NCBI RefSeq assembly: GCF_000293885.2
Contig: NZ_CP010945.1
Location: forward strand, 4,112,001-4,176,000
DNA length: 64,000 nt
Source of the DNA: Pseudomonas fluorescens NCIMB 11764
Lineage (GTDB): Bacteria; Pseudomonadota; Gammaproteobacteria; Pseudomonadales; Pseudomonadaceae
Reading direction: 5' to 3'
A program made the translations under genes and the position numbers. The notes beneath the pieces are model-generated. The model had not been told where the DNA came from. It ran no database searches and saw nothing but the letters and a program-made list of their open reading frames with translations. Below, in pieces: positions 39,235 through 47,800 of the stretch (positions are counted from its first letter, which is position 1; each line of letters starts with the position of its first letter).

Positions 39235-40098
39235 TCAGGTCAGCGGGTTCCAGCGTTGCGACCAGTCATCGTCGGTCTGGATGACTTCGCGCAGCAGGTC
39301 GAAGGCGTGTTGCAGGGTGGCCGAGTCACGGTCGCGGGAGTAAACCAGATAGGTCGGGTAGCTGAATTCCGGAGCTTTCGGCACTTGTTCCAGCACACCG
39401 CTTTCCAGGTAACTCTGCACCACTCGAGTACGAAAGTAGCCACTGCCGCCGTTTTCCAGAATGTATTGCAAGGCCAGGGGGCCGAGGTTGAAGCTCAGCG
39501 CCGCCTTGGCTTTCTCCGGTAACGCGGCATCATGCTGCCGACGGAAGTCCTGCCCCCAGTCGATGTACACGTAGGGATCAGACTTTCCGGCCAGACGAAC
39601 CAGAATCAGTTTCTCTTCCAGTATCTGCTCGACTTGCAGGCGCGGCCAATATTCGGGCTGATAGACCAGCGCCGCGTCCAGCACCCCCAGTTCCAGTTGA
39701 CGCAGCAGATTTTCGCCGTCGCGGATCTCCATGCGCAGCGCGTGCCCGGGGATCTTCTCCCGCAGTTCGGCGGCCCAACTGAGCATCAACGGGTTGCACA
39801 GACTGACTTCGCCGCCGATGTGCAGTACGTCGTGGTATCCCTCAGGTAACGGCAAGTCCCGGCGCGCGGCTTCCCAGGTTTCGACCAGCTGATTGGCGTA
39901 GACCACAAAGGCTTCGCCGTTCGGAGTCAGACGAGCACCGGCGCGGTTACGCACGAACAGCGTGCTGCCCAGCTGGTTTTCGAGTTTCTGTACACGTGCG
40001 GTGATCGCAGTCTGGGTGACGTGGAGTTTTTCCGCTGCGGCGGCGAGGCTGCCGTGGCGGACGATTTCCAGGAAGGTACGGGCGAGATCGATGTCCAT
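39235..40098 (-). CDS. LysR-family transcriptional regulator
   Basis: The 287-residue protein starts MDIDLARTFLEIVRHGSLAA, and the winged helix continues with EKLHVTQTAITARVQKLENQ (residues about 20-45). The substrate-binding domain follows. The family is typically activated by small metabolites. It lies between the desaturase/SMP-30 unit (downstream, same strand) and the amidohydrolase gene (upstream); which of them it controls is unknown. A 34-base palindrome lies 86 bases upstream of its start. Confidence 0.92.
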   Translation of the reverse strand: MDIDLARTFLEIVRHGSLAAAAEKLHVTQTAITARVQKLENQLGSTLFVRNRAGARLTPNGEAFVVYANQLVETWEAARRDLPLPEGYHDVLHIGGEVSLCNPLMLSWAAELREKIPGHALRMEIRDGENLLRQLELGVLDAALVYQPEYWPRLQVEQILEEKLILVRLAGKSDPYVYIDWGQDFRRQHDAALPEKAKAALSFNLGPLALQYILENGGSGYFRTRVVQSYLESGVLEQVPKAPEFSYPTYLVYSRDRDSATLQHAFDLLREVIQTDDDWSQRWNPLT

Positions 40099-40183
40099 GG
40101 GGAGGCCGGTGCGGGAGATTCGGGCATTGTAAACGGATACACGCGGACTCGTTTGGTGCGCGTTTGTTGGGTTTGTTGAGGGG

Positions 40184-40217
40184 GTACATATCCGTTACCG
40201 CAGCAACGGATATGTAC
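40184..40217. promoter_or_regulatory. Perfect 13-bp inverted repeat upstream of the LysR gene
   Basis: GTACATATCCGTT (40184-40196) and AACGGATATGTAC (40205-40217) flank eight bases. There is no T-run, so an operator is more likely than a terminator. It lies between the amidohydrolase end and the LysR start. The binding protein is unknown; autoregulation by LysR is not typical of such a long perfect palindrome. Confidence 0.5.
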
Positions 40218-40268
40218 ACCGCCGGTGAATTCCCACGAACCGGGAGAAGCGCTCTTCAGCCGTCCAGC

Positions 40269-42227
40269 TCAAAACGCAAAACACGAACAGCCAAACGCTC
40301 CCCAGAATCCCTGAAAGTCACTGACCGGTGCCGAAGACAATCGCGCCCGTTCATGGCTGTGAGCATGCACCGCACAAGCCCCGACGCATTGATGAACCTG
40401 TGCCGTCATCGGTGCCAGCGGTCTCCAATGCCCCGGCACATTAACCACCGGTGACCATTCCGGCACCACCGGCACGGGCGGCGGTCCGAGCTTCTCGAAC
40501 TCGGCGGTGCCGTAGACAATCTTGCCGTCGACAATCGTCAGCACCGACTCGATCCATTTGACCGCTTCATCCTCAATATGGAAATAGTCCGCCGACAGCG
40601 CAATCAAATCCGCCAGTTGCCCGACCTTGATCTGGCCCTTCTTGCCTTGCTCGGAAGAAAACCAGGCACTGCCGTGGGTGAACAATTCCAGTGCGGTGTC
40701 GCGACTCAAACCTTGCGGATACAGCTCCAGACCACCGACGGTGCGGCCACTGACCAGCCAATACATTGAGGTCCAGGGGTTGTAGCTCGACACCCGCGTG
40801 GCATCGGTGCCGGCGCCGACAGGAACGCCCTCGGCGAGCATCCGCGCGATCGGTGGCGTGTGCTCGGCGGCCTTGGCGCCGTAGCGGTCGACAAAGTACT
40901 CGCCCTGGAAGGCCATGCGGTCCTGGATCGCAATCCCGCCGCCCAAGGCTTTGACCCGCTCGATGTTCTGTGGCGTGATGGTTTCGGCATGATCGAAAAA
41001 CCATGGCAAACCGTCGAACGGAATATCGCGATTGACCTTCTCGAAGACATCGAGCATGCGGCTGATGGATTCGTTATAGGTGGCGTGCAGACGGAACGGC
41101 CAGCGTTGCTCGACGAGGTGGCGAACCACCGGTTCCAGTTCCTGTTCCATGGTTTGCGGCAGGTCCGGACGGGGTTCGAGAAAGTCTTCGAAATCCGCCG
41201 CCGAAAACACCAGCATTTCCCCGGCACCGTTGTGCCGCAGGAAATCGTCGCCCTGGCCATAGTGGGAAGTGCTGGTCCAGTTCTTGAAGTCGGTCAGTTC
41301 TTCCTTGGGTTTCTGGGTGAACAGGTTGTAGGCGATGCGCACCGTCAGCTGTTGGTCCTTGGCCAGTTGCTGAATGACCTGATAGTCGTCCGGGTAATTC
41401 TGATAACCGCCGCCGGCGTCGATGGCGCTGGTGACACCGAGGCGATTGAGTTCGCGCATGAATTGCCGGGTCGAGTTGACCTGATACTCCAGCGGCAGTT
41501 TCGGTCCCTTGGCCAGCGTCGAGTAAAGAATCATCGCATTGGGGCGGGCGATCAGCATGCCGGTCGGGTCGCCATTGGCGTCGCGCTGGATTTCACCGCC
41601 TGGCGGGTTCGGCGTATCGCGGGTGTAGCCGACCACTTTCAAGGCGGCGCGGTTGAGCAGGGCGCGATCGTAGAGGTGCAGCACGAACACCGGTGTGTCT
41701 GGTGCGGCCTTGTTCAGTTCATCAATCGTGGGCAGGCGTTTTTCGGCGAACTGGAACTCGTTCCAGCCACCGACGACCCGCACCCATTGCGGCGTGGGTG
41801 TACGGTCGGCCTGATCCTTGAGCATGCGCAAGGCATCGACCAGCGACGGCACGCCTTCCCAACGCAATTCGAGGTTGTAGTTCAAACCGCCACGGATCAG
41901 GTGCAGATGCGAGTCGTTGAGACCGGGAATCACCGTGCGACCGTGGAGGTCGATGATTTGCGTGCCCGGTCCTTGCAGCGCCATGGCCTGCGCGTCGCTA
42001 CCGACCACCACGAAGCGCCCGTCCTTGATGGCGACGGCACTGGCCTGGGGTTTCTTGCGATCGACGGTGTGCAGGCGTCCGTTGTACAGAATGAGGTCGG
42101 CCGGGGTATCTGGCATGGTTTTACTCCCTGCGAACAGCGGGCTGATCCAGGCACCAACGGCACCTGCCGAAAGGCCTTGCAATACACGTCGGCGGTTGAA
42201 ACCTTCGTGGTCCTCAGGTGGGGGCAT
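40269..42227 (-). CDS. Exported YtcJ-like amidohydrolase (amidohydrolase 3)
   Basis: ATG 42227 follows GGAGAA. The first 35 residues look like a Tat signal: FNRRRVLQGLSAGAVGAW with an Arg-Arg-Arg start. The mature protein (652 residues in all) has the metal motif NDSHLHLIRGG, LHATYNESISR in the middle, DHAETITPQNIERV and the Asp in GAGTDATRVSSY. The fold is that of imidazolonepropionase-like amidohydrolase 3 enzymes. Substrate unknown. The Cys-rich tail (VHQCVGACAVHAHSHERARL) is unusual. It is transcribed alone. Confidence 0.85.
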   Translation of the reverse strand: MPPPEDHEGFNRRRVLQGLSAGAVGAWISPLFAGSKTMPDTPADLILYNGRLHTVDRKKPQASAVAIKDGRFVVVGSDAQAMALQGPGTQIIDLHGRTVIPGLNDSHLHLIRGGLNYNLELRWEGVPSLVDALRMLKDQADRTPTPQWVRVVGGWNEFQFAEKRLPTIDELNKAAPDTPVFVLHLYDRALLNRAALKVVGYTRDTPNPPGGEIQRDANGDPTGMLIARPNAMILYSTLAKGPKLPLEYQVNSTRQFMRELNRLGVTSAIDAGGGYQNYPDDYQVIQQLAKDQQLTVRIAYNLFTQKPKEELTDFKNWTSTSHYGQGDDFLRHNGAGEMLVFSAADFEDFLEPRPDLPQTMEQELEPVVRHLVEQRWPFRLHATYNESISRMLDVFEKVNRDIPFDGLPWFFDHAETITPQNIERVKALGGGIAIQDRMAFQGEYFVDRYGAKAAEHTPPIARMLAEGVPVGAGTDATRVSSYNPWTSMYWLVSGRTVGGLELYPQGLSRDTALELFTHGSAWFSSEQGKKGQIKVGQLADLIALSADYFHIEDEAVKWIESVLTIVDGKIVYGTAEFEKLGPPPVPVVPEWSPVVNVPGHWRPLAPMTAQVHQCVGACAVHAHSHERARLSSAPVSDFQGFWGAFGCSCFAF

Positions 42228-42340
42228 GGCAGTGTTCTCCGCAAAAATGATCGGATTGAACAGCCGATGTCTGACGCATGCGGCCAGAAGGAATATAGAC
42301 CGCAAATCTGCAGAGGGCGTTTTTCCAAAGGTGAAAAACG

Positions 42341-42370
42341 ACGAATCCCGCCACAAGGGGCGGGATTCGT
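42341..42370 (-). terminator. Terminator after the SCP2 gene
   Basis: ACGAATCCCGCC and GGCGGGATTCGT form a 12-bp perfect stem with a six-base loop, about 40 bases past the SCP2 stop on its strand, and CGTTTTTC follows. It lies just upstream of the amidohydrolase start, so it separates the two. Confidence 0.75.
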
Positions 42371-42409
42371 TTGCAACCAGAGAGGCTCCCGAACGCGGGA
42401 ACCGCCGTC

Positions 42410-42724
42410 TTAGCTTGGGAACAGCTCGGACAGTTTCATGGCCAGCATCATGTCGCCTTCAGCGCGCAGCTTGCCGCCCATGAACGCCTGCATGCCGTCG
42501 GTCGAACCGTCAACGATGCCTTCCAGGGTTTCGCCGTCCATCACCAGAGTGACCTGGGCGTCCGGGTTTTCGCCTTCTTTCAGCTCGCAGGTGCTGTCCT
42601 TGATGATCAGCGAGAAGTTCTTGGTGTCGTCGATGCGGAAACCGAAGACCAGGTCCAGACCGGCAGCAGCGGCTGGGTTGAACTTGGCTTTCATTGCTTG
42701 TACGGCATCAGCTACGGAGGTCAT
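42410..42724 (-). CDS. SCP2 sterol-carrier-domain protein
   Basis: The 104-residue protein is a single SCP2 domain: LVFGFRIDDTKNFSLIIKDS is the beta core and LRAEGDMMLAMKLSELF the usual C-terminal helix region. SCP2 domains bind acyl chains or sterols in the cytoplasm. It is separated from its upstream neighbour by 64 bases and may be transcribed with it. Confidence 0.9.
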   Translation of the reverse strand: MTSVADAVQAMKAKFNPAAAAGLDLVFGFRIDDTKNFSLIIKDSTCELKEGENPDAQVTLVMDGETLEGIVDGSTDGMQAFMGGKLRAEGDMMLAMKLSELFPS

Positions 42725-42788
42725 GGTTCGATCCTTTCTTGGGTAATTAGAGCTGGGTGATTACAGCCAGGGTCACAATAGTCCGGAC

Positions 42789-43499
42789 TCAGCGAAACGT
42801 GATGAGTTCCGGGGCTTTCAACAGCTGCAGGTGCGCATGACTGTTGAAAGAAGCCAGTGCCACCTCGCGACCACGGAATTTCAGTTGGTTGAGCGAGGTG
42901 TTGACGATTTGCCAGTTAAGTTCAAAGGCCTGCTTCGCCGGCATTTGCGTAATGAGGTGGAGCAGGGCGGTGATGGTGCCGCCGGAGGTGAACACGGCGA
43001 TTTTCTGTGTATTGTCGGCGCTTTCGAGTATCCGGTGCAGGCCGGCCTGCACCCGCTCGACAAAACCCAGCCAGCTTTCAAGGCCCGGGGTGTCATACGT
43101 GCCGGCGAGCCAGCGCTCGATGATCAGAGCGAAAATACGCTGGAATTCGGCACGGTTTTGCGCGGCGTTGCGCAGGATTTCCAGCGCTTCGGGTTCGTCG
43201 TCGAGCATGGCCGGCAGCAGCGCACGGATCACCGCATCGGCATCGAATTCATTGAAGGCAGAATCGGTTTCCACGATCGGTGCCGGCAAGCCTGCGGCAG
43301 CGAACTGTTCCAGCGCACTGCTGGCAGTATGCTGCTGGCGGCGCAGGTCGCCCGAGAGGCAGCGATCAAAGCGGATACCCAGCCCGGCGAGATGCTGGCC
43401 GAGGACTTCTGCCTGGCGAACACCGGTCGGCGACAGGACGTCATAGTCGTCTGCACCAAAGGAGGCCTGGCCATGTCGAATCAAATAGATACTGCCCAC
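42789..43499 (-). CDS. Histidine phosphatase-superfamily protein
   Basis: GTG 43499 opens VGSIYLIRHGQASFGADDYD, with the catalytic RHG (His9) directly at the N-terminus, giving 236 residues; the longer upstream reading was rejected because it adds unlike sequence. The second catalytic His/Glu region is in AVFTSGGTITALLHL, in which the usual His is replaced by Thr-Ser-Gly-Gly, as in several cytoplasmic phosphoglycerate-mutase-like proteins. The substrate is unknown. An upstream ATG of another frame overlaps the start. Confidence 0.8.
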   Translation of the reverse strand: MGSIYLIRHGQASFGADDYDVLSPTGVRQAEVLGQHLAGLGIRFDRCLSGDLRRQQHTASSALEQFAAAGLPAPIVETDSAFNEFDADAVIRALLPAMLDDEPEALEILRNAAQNRAEFQRIFALIIERWLAGTYDTPGLESWLGFVERVQAGLHRILESADNTQKIAVFTSGGTITALLHLITQMPAKQAFELNWQIVNTSLNQLKFRGREVALASFNSHAHLQLLKAPELITFR

Positions 43500-43701
43500 G
43501 TCCGCGTCATCCCGGTACGTTGAAGGTTTGGCGAGGTTATGAGGATGAGGGTGAGCTGTCAATGAAAAAACATACGCTTGTTTGAAATGCCCGTTACAGC
43601 CTGTTGCCAGAGGTTTCACGGCTGGCCGGCGGGCCGGCGCATGGGTATGCTGATGCTATCCCGCGCGCGTTAATGCAGCGCTTTGTATTGAAGGAGTCCC
43701 T

Positions 43702-44724
43702 GTGGAGTTTCTGTCCGAATATGCCAGTTTCCTGGCTAAAACCGTGACACTGGTGATCGCCATTCTGGTGGTCCTGGCCAGTTTCGCGTCGTTGCGCAGT
43801 AAAGGTCGACGCAAGTCGGCCGGCCAGTTGCAAGTCAGCAAACTCAATGATTTCTACAAAGGGCTGCGCGAGCGCCTGGAGCAGACCTTGCTCGACAAGG
43901 AACAGCTCAAGGCCTTGCGCAAGGTCGAAGCGAAAACCGAGAAAAAACAAAAGAAGAAGCCCGAGGCAAAATCCCGGGTGTTCGTGCTGGATTTCGATGG
44001 CGACATCAAGGCCTCGGCTACCGAGAGCCTGCGCCATGAAATCACCGCGCTGTTGACCCTGGCCACGCCAAAGGATGAAGTCGTGCTGCGTCTGGAGAGC
44101 GGTGGCGGCATGGTCCACAGCTACGGTCTGGCGTCTTCGCAACTGGCGCGCATTCGTGATGCCGGCGTTCCACTGACCGTGTGCATCGACAAGGTTGCGG
44201 CCAGCGGCGGCTACATGATGGCGTGCATCGGCGAGAAGATCATCAGCGCCCCGTTCGCCATCCTCGGCTCGATCGGGGTGGTGGCGCAGTTGCCAAACGT
44301 CAATCGCCTGCTGAGAAAGCATGACATCGACTTTGAGGTCCTCACCGCCGGCGAATACAAGCGGACCCTGACCGTATTTGGCGAAAACACCGAAAAGGGC
44401 CGTGAGAAATTTCAGGAAGACCTGGACGTCACCCATCAGCTGTTCAAGAACTTCGTGTCCCGCTATCGCCCGCAACTGGCCATCGACGAAGTGGCCACCG
44501 GCGAAATCTGGCTCGGCGTTGCCGCGCTCGACAAGCAGCTGGTTGACGAACTCAAGACCAGCGATGAGTACCTCGCCGAACGGGCGAAAAAATCCGAGCT
44601 TTATCACCTGCACTATGCCGAACGCAAAAGCCTGCAGGAACGCATCGGCATGGCGGCCAGCGGTTCGGTCGATCGCGTATTGCTGAACTGGTGGAGCCGG
44701 TTGACTCAGCAACGTTTCTGGTAA
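43702..44724 (+). CDS. sohB: SohB, inner-membrane S49 serine protease
   Basis: The 340-residue protein has one N-terminal membrane anchor (VTLVIAILVVLASFASL), a coiled and Lys-rich linker (KTEKKQKKKPEAK), and the S49 core: the nucleophile Ser168 in KVAASGGYMMAC, LRLESGGGMVHSYGLAS, and SIGVVAQLPNVNRLL. This is the SohB layout rather than the two-domain SppA. GTG 43702 follows AAGGAG. It is transcribed alone and ends in a terminator. Confidence 0.93.
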   Translation: MEFLSEYASFLAKTVTLVIAILVVLASFASLRSKGRRKSAGQLQVSKLNDFYKGLRERLEQTLLDKEQLKALRKVEAKTEKKQKKKPEAKSRVFVLDFDGDIKASATESLRHEITALLTLATPKDEVVLRLESGGGMVHSYGLASSQLARIRDAGVPLTVCIDKVAASGGYMMACIGEKIISAPFAILGSIGVVAQLPNVNRLLRKHDIDFEVLTAGEYKRTLTVFGENTEKGREKFQEDLDVTHQLFKNFVSRYRPQLAIDEVATGEIWLGVAALDKQLVDELKTSDEYLAERAKKSELYHLHYAERKSLQERIGMAASGSVDRVLLNWWSRLTQQRFW

Positions 44725-44738
44725 CACATGCTAATAAT

Positions 44739-44781
44739 GGTCTCTTTCATTGTCTCGCAGTGAAAGGGGCCGTTTTTTTTT
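44739..44781 (+). terminator. Terminator after sohB
   Basis: GGTCTCTTTCA and TGAAAGGGGCC pair over 11 bases with two G-U pairs and a 10-base loop, followed by a T-run at 44773-44781. It lies 14 bases after the sohB stop. Confidence 0.82.
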
Positions 44782-44858
44782 GTGGCGGTATATATGTAGC
44801 ACTTTTTAAGAAAGTCGCTCGATAGGCTAGCGTTCCTAGTTAATTTCGAGTGGTCACA

Positions 44859-47800
44859 ATGTCATCTCTGCCCGCGAACCCAAACATTCCTGTATTAACT
44901 CCAGATCAACAGGGTGTTTTTTTCGATTTGATTAAAAGTAATACACCAGGCTGGTTGTTGACCGCCTCAAGTCAACTGCGACGTGAGCTCTATGAAAGTC
45001 TGATCACCAGCCATCGTTCAAGGAGTGAGCTCGGCGACATCCTGAAGGGCTTGAAGTCGCCTGAAAGCTTCTGTACTCCGCTGCTGGCCCAAGCCATGTC
45101 GGACAAGCTGGGCACACCGCTTGATACGGTGGGCGTGATCTTTCAGCACGTACGGTCAACGTCCAGTCTGCTGGGGCTTCGCAAGAAGCTCGTCCTGCCG
45201 ATTGATCGGGATTTGCTCTCCGCGGCCTGTGAAAATTTTGAACTCAATGAAACACTGCCCGGAAACTATAGTAATACTTCGTTGATTTACATCCCTGAAT
45301 CAATCACCGGCACTGTCAACGAAATAGTATCGATAGAGCCGCATGAGTTTGCTGCATTGTGCCGAAAACTTGATCTTGGGAAACAATATCAGGCGCATGT
45401 TCAATCGTTGTTTCAACCGGCCTCCGGCATTAACGAATTGCGTAACAAGTATGTTGCGCACGCAAAGAACAGCTTTGAAGTGCAGCGGCATATAGCGCTG
45501 ATGAAAAAGACTGTCAGTACGGAAATGCACCAGGTGTTAAAGGCCGTCAAGGAACAGCAGCCTGTCAAGCTGGGTACCAACACACTGGGTTACCAAGCGT
45601 TGACGATGTTTGATGTAACGATCAATGGGGCAATGTTTATCGGGCCGGTCGGCGAGCATGAGGATGACGATTACCGCTGCGTGGTTTATCTGCCGGATGA
45701 CCCGTTGCATCCTTTGAAGGAGTACGTGTCGTTCAAGGATTTCGAGGTGGAATTGAGTGGGCGATTGAGAACCACCGCGTTCAGGAAATTCTTCATGCGC
45801 TACATCAAGCTGGGTGAACGGTCTGCGTTTCTGCAAGCCCTTGATAAGGGGTTGACGTCGCCTGCTTCCTCACCTCTTCCCGCGAGCAGTGTTTACGTCT
45901 CGCTGTCTGGTGCAGACATACAAGGTGACATGTTTCAGGAAATATTTCGTCAGTACACAAGCCAGGTCATGGCGGATACCCGGCTTCTGGTGGTGCCCAC
46001 CGACGATGAAGACGAAAAAACCCGACTGGACAGACTGGAGACCTACAAGTCCATAGGTCTCAACCTCCTTTTGTTCGGTGCGTCGTTTGTACCGTTTGTA
46101 GGCCACATCCTGTTGGCAGTGACGGTCATGCAGCTGCTGTCGGAGGTGTATGAAGGCGTCGCCAGCTGGTCCAGAGGCGAGCAGGAACAGGCCACGGACT
46201 ATCTGTTCGATACCGTCGAAAACCTGATTCTGATGGCCGCGTTTGCCGCAGGCTCGGCAGCCGTTGGCACGGCGTATAAAACCATCAGGACCTCCGTCTT
46301 CATCGAGCGCCTGAGAAAGGTTCCGGGCGTGGATTCCCGAGGCCGTTTGTGGAATCCGGACCTGTCGGGCTATCAACAGAGCCGGCGGTTACCTCGCACG
46401 CTCGCGCCTGATGTACGAGGACTGCATTGGGTGGGCGGTCAAGCGTACCTTCCCATTGATACGAGTCTTTATGCGGTACGTCCAAAACCGGCGACGGACC
46501 TGTGGGAGGTGATCCCCCCGGTTAATAGCGTCGGCACCTATGCGCCCGAGCTCGAAACCAATGATGCAGGGGCCTGGCGACATGACTCGGAACTGCCGCA
46601 AGAATGGGATCGGCTCAAATTGTTTCGCCGTTTCGGTTACACCCGCGAACAATTGTCAGATACCGCCGCAACGCAAATCCTTGCGGTCTGCGGGATCGAT
46701 GACACCCTTTTGCGCCAGGCACACGTTGACCGCAGCAGGCCCCCGGCCTTGCTGGTCGATACGGTGCAACGGTTTCGGGCAGATGCTGCGGTCACGGACT
46801 TTATCGACCAGTTGAAAACCCCGTCCTCGGCTTCCCTGGCGGACCCCGATCTGCAATTGCATCTGCTGACGGCATCCAGTCATTGGCCAGTCAACTCTGC
46901 CATCAAAGTCGTCAATGCTGCGGGTCGGCAAGTGAGTTTCTATGGCGCGGCCACTGCGGTACCGGGAAAAACCGTCAGTCTCAATCAGGATGCGTTACAT
47001 AAAGGGCAGTTACATACTGCCTTGCTATCCGCTCTGGACAATGCTCAACGCCAAAGCCTTCTGGGCTCGAATACCCAGGGCGCCACGGTCCAGGCAACGG
47101 CCCTGACAACAATCATTGCCAATCAAGCCGAAAGCAACAAACTTGCGCTGTTCGAGCGAATCCATGAGCGCACCGAAGTTCCCGGTGATGCCCGTGCGAC
47201 GGTGTTGATGCAGAAGATTGCCCACTTACCTTCGGCGATTGCCGAAGAACTGGTGCGGCATGCCGACACCGGGGAGTGGAGCAGCCTGGAGGCTGGTAAC
47301 GTACCGTTGCGGCTGGCTGAGGAAGCCCGTCGCTACATGCAGCTGGTGCATGTCAGCCGGGCTTATGAAGGGTTGTATCTCAACGCTGTGGGCGGATCGT
47401 CCACGGATCGTTTGGTACTCGACACCCTTGAGCAACTGCCTGGATGGGCCGGCAATGCGCGGGTACAGATAGAGGGGTCGTCAAGTGCTCACGACGAGGT
47501 GGCCGGTATTGGACTCGTGCAAGCGACGGAGAAGGTGCAGGTCAGCGTTCATCCCGATCGATACAGCGTGTCTGTCGGCGACAGCACACCCGCGACCACA
47601 TTCCAGAAACGTACGCGCGAACATTATTTCAAGGCACTCTGGCATGGACTTTCTGCGCAACGCAAAACAGCACTGGGCGTGAACCTGGACGACGGCGGGG
47701 CTGCATTGCGACAGAAGATCACGCAGCTCGCCCTGACGCGGCGAGCAGCCATTGCGCAACTTATCGATGCTCAACCGTCGCGATCGGGCTACACCTCCCC

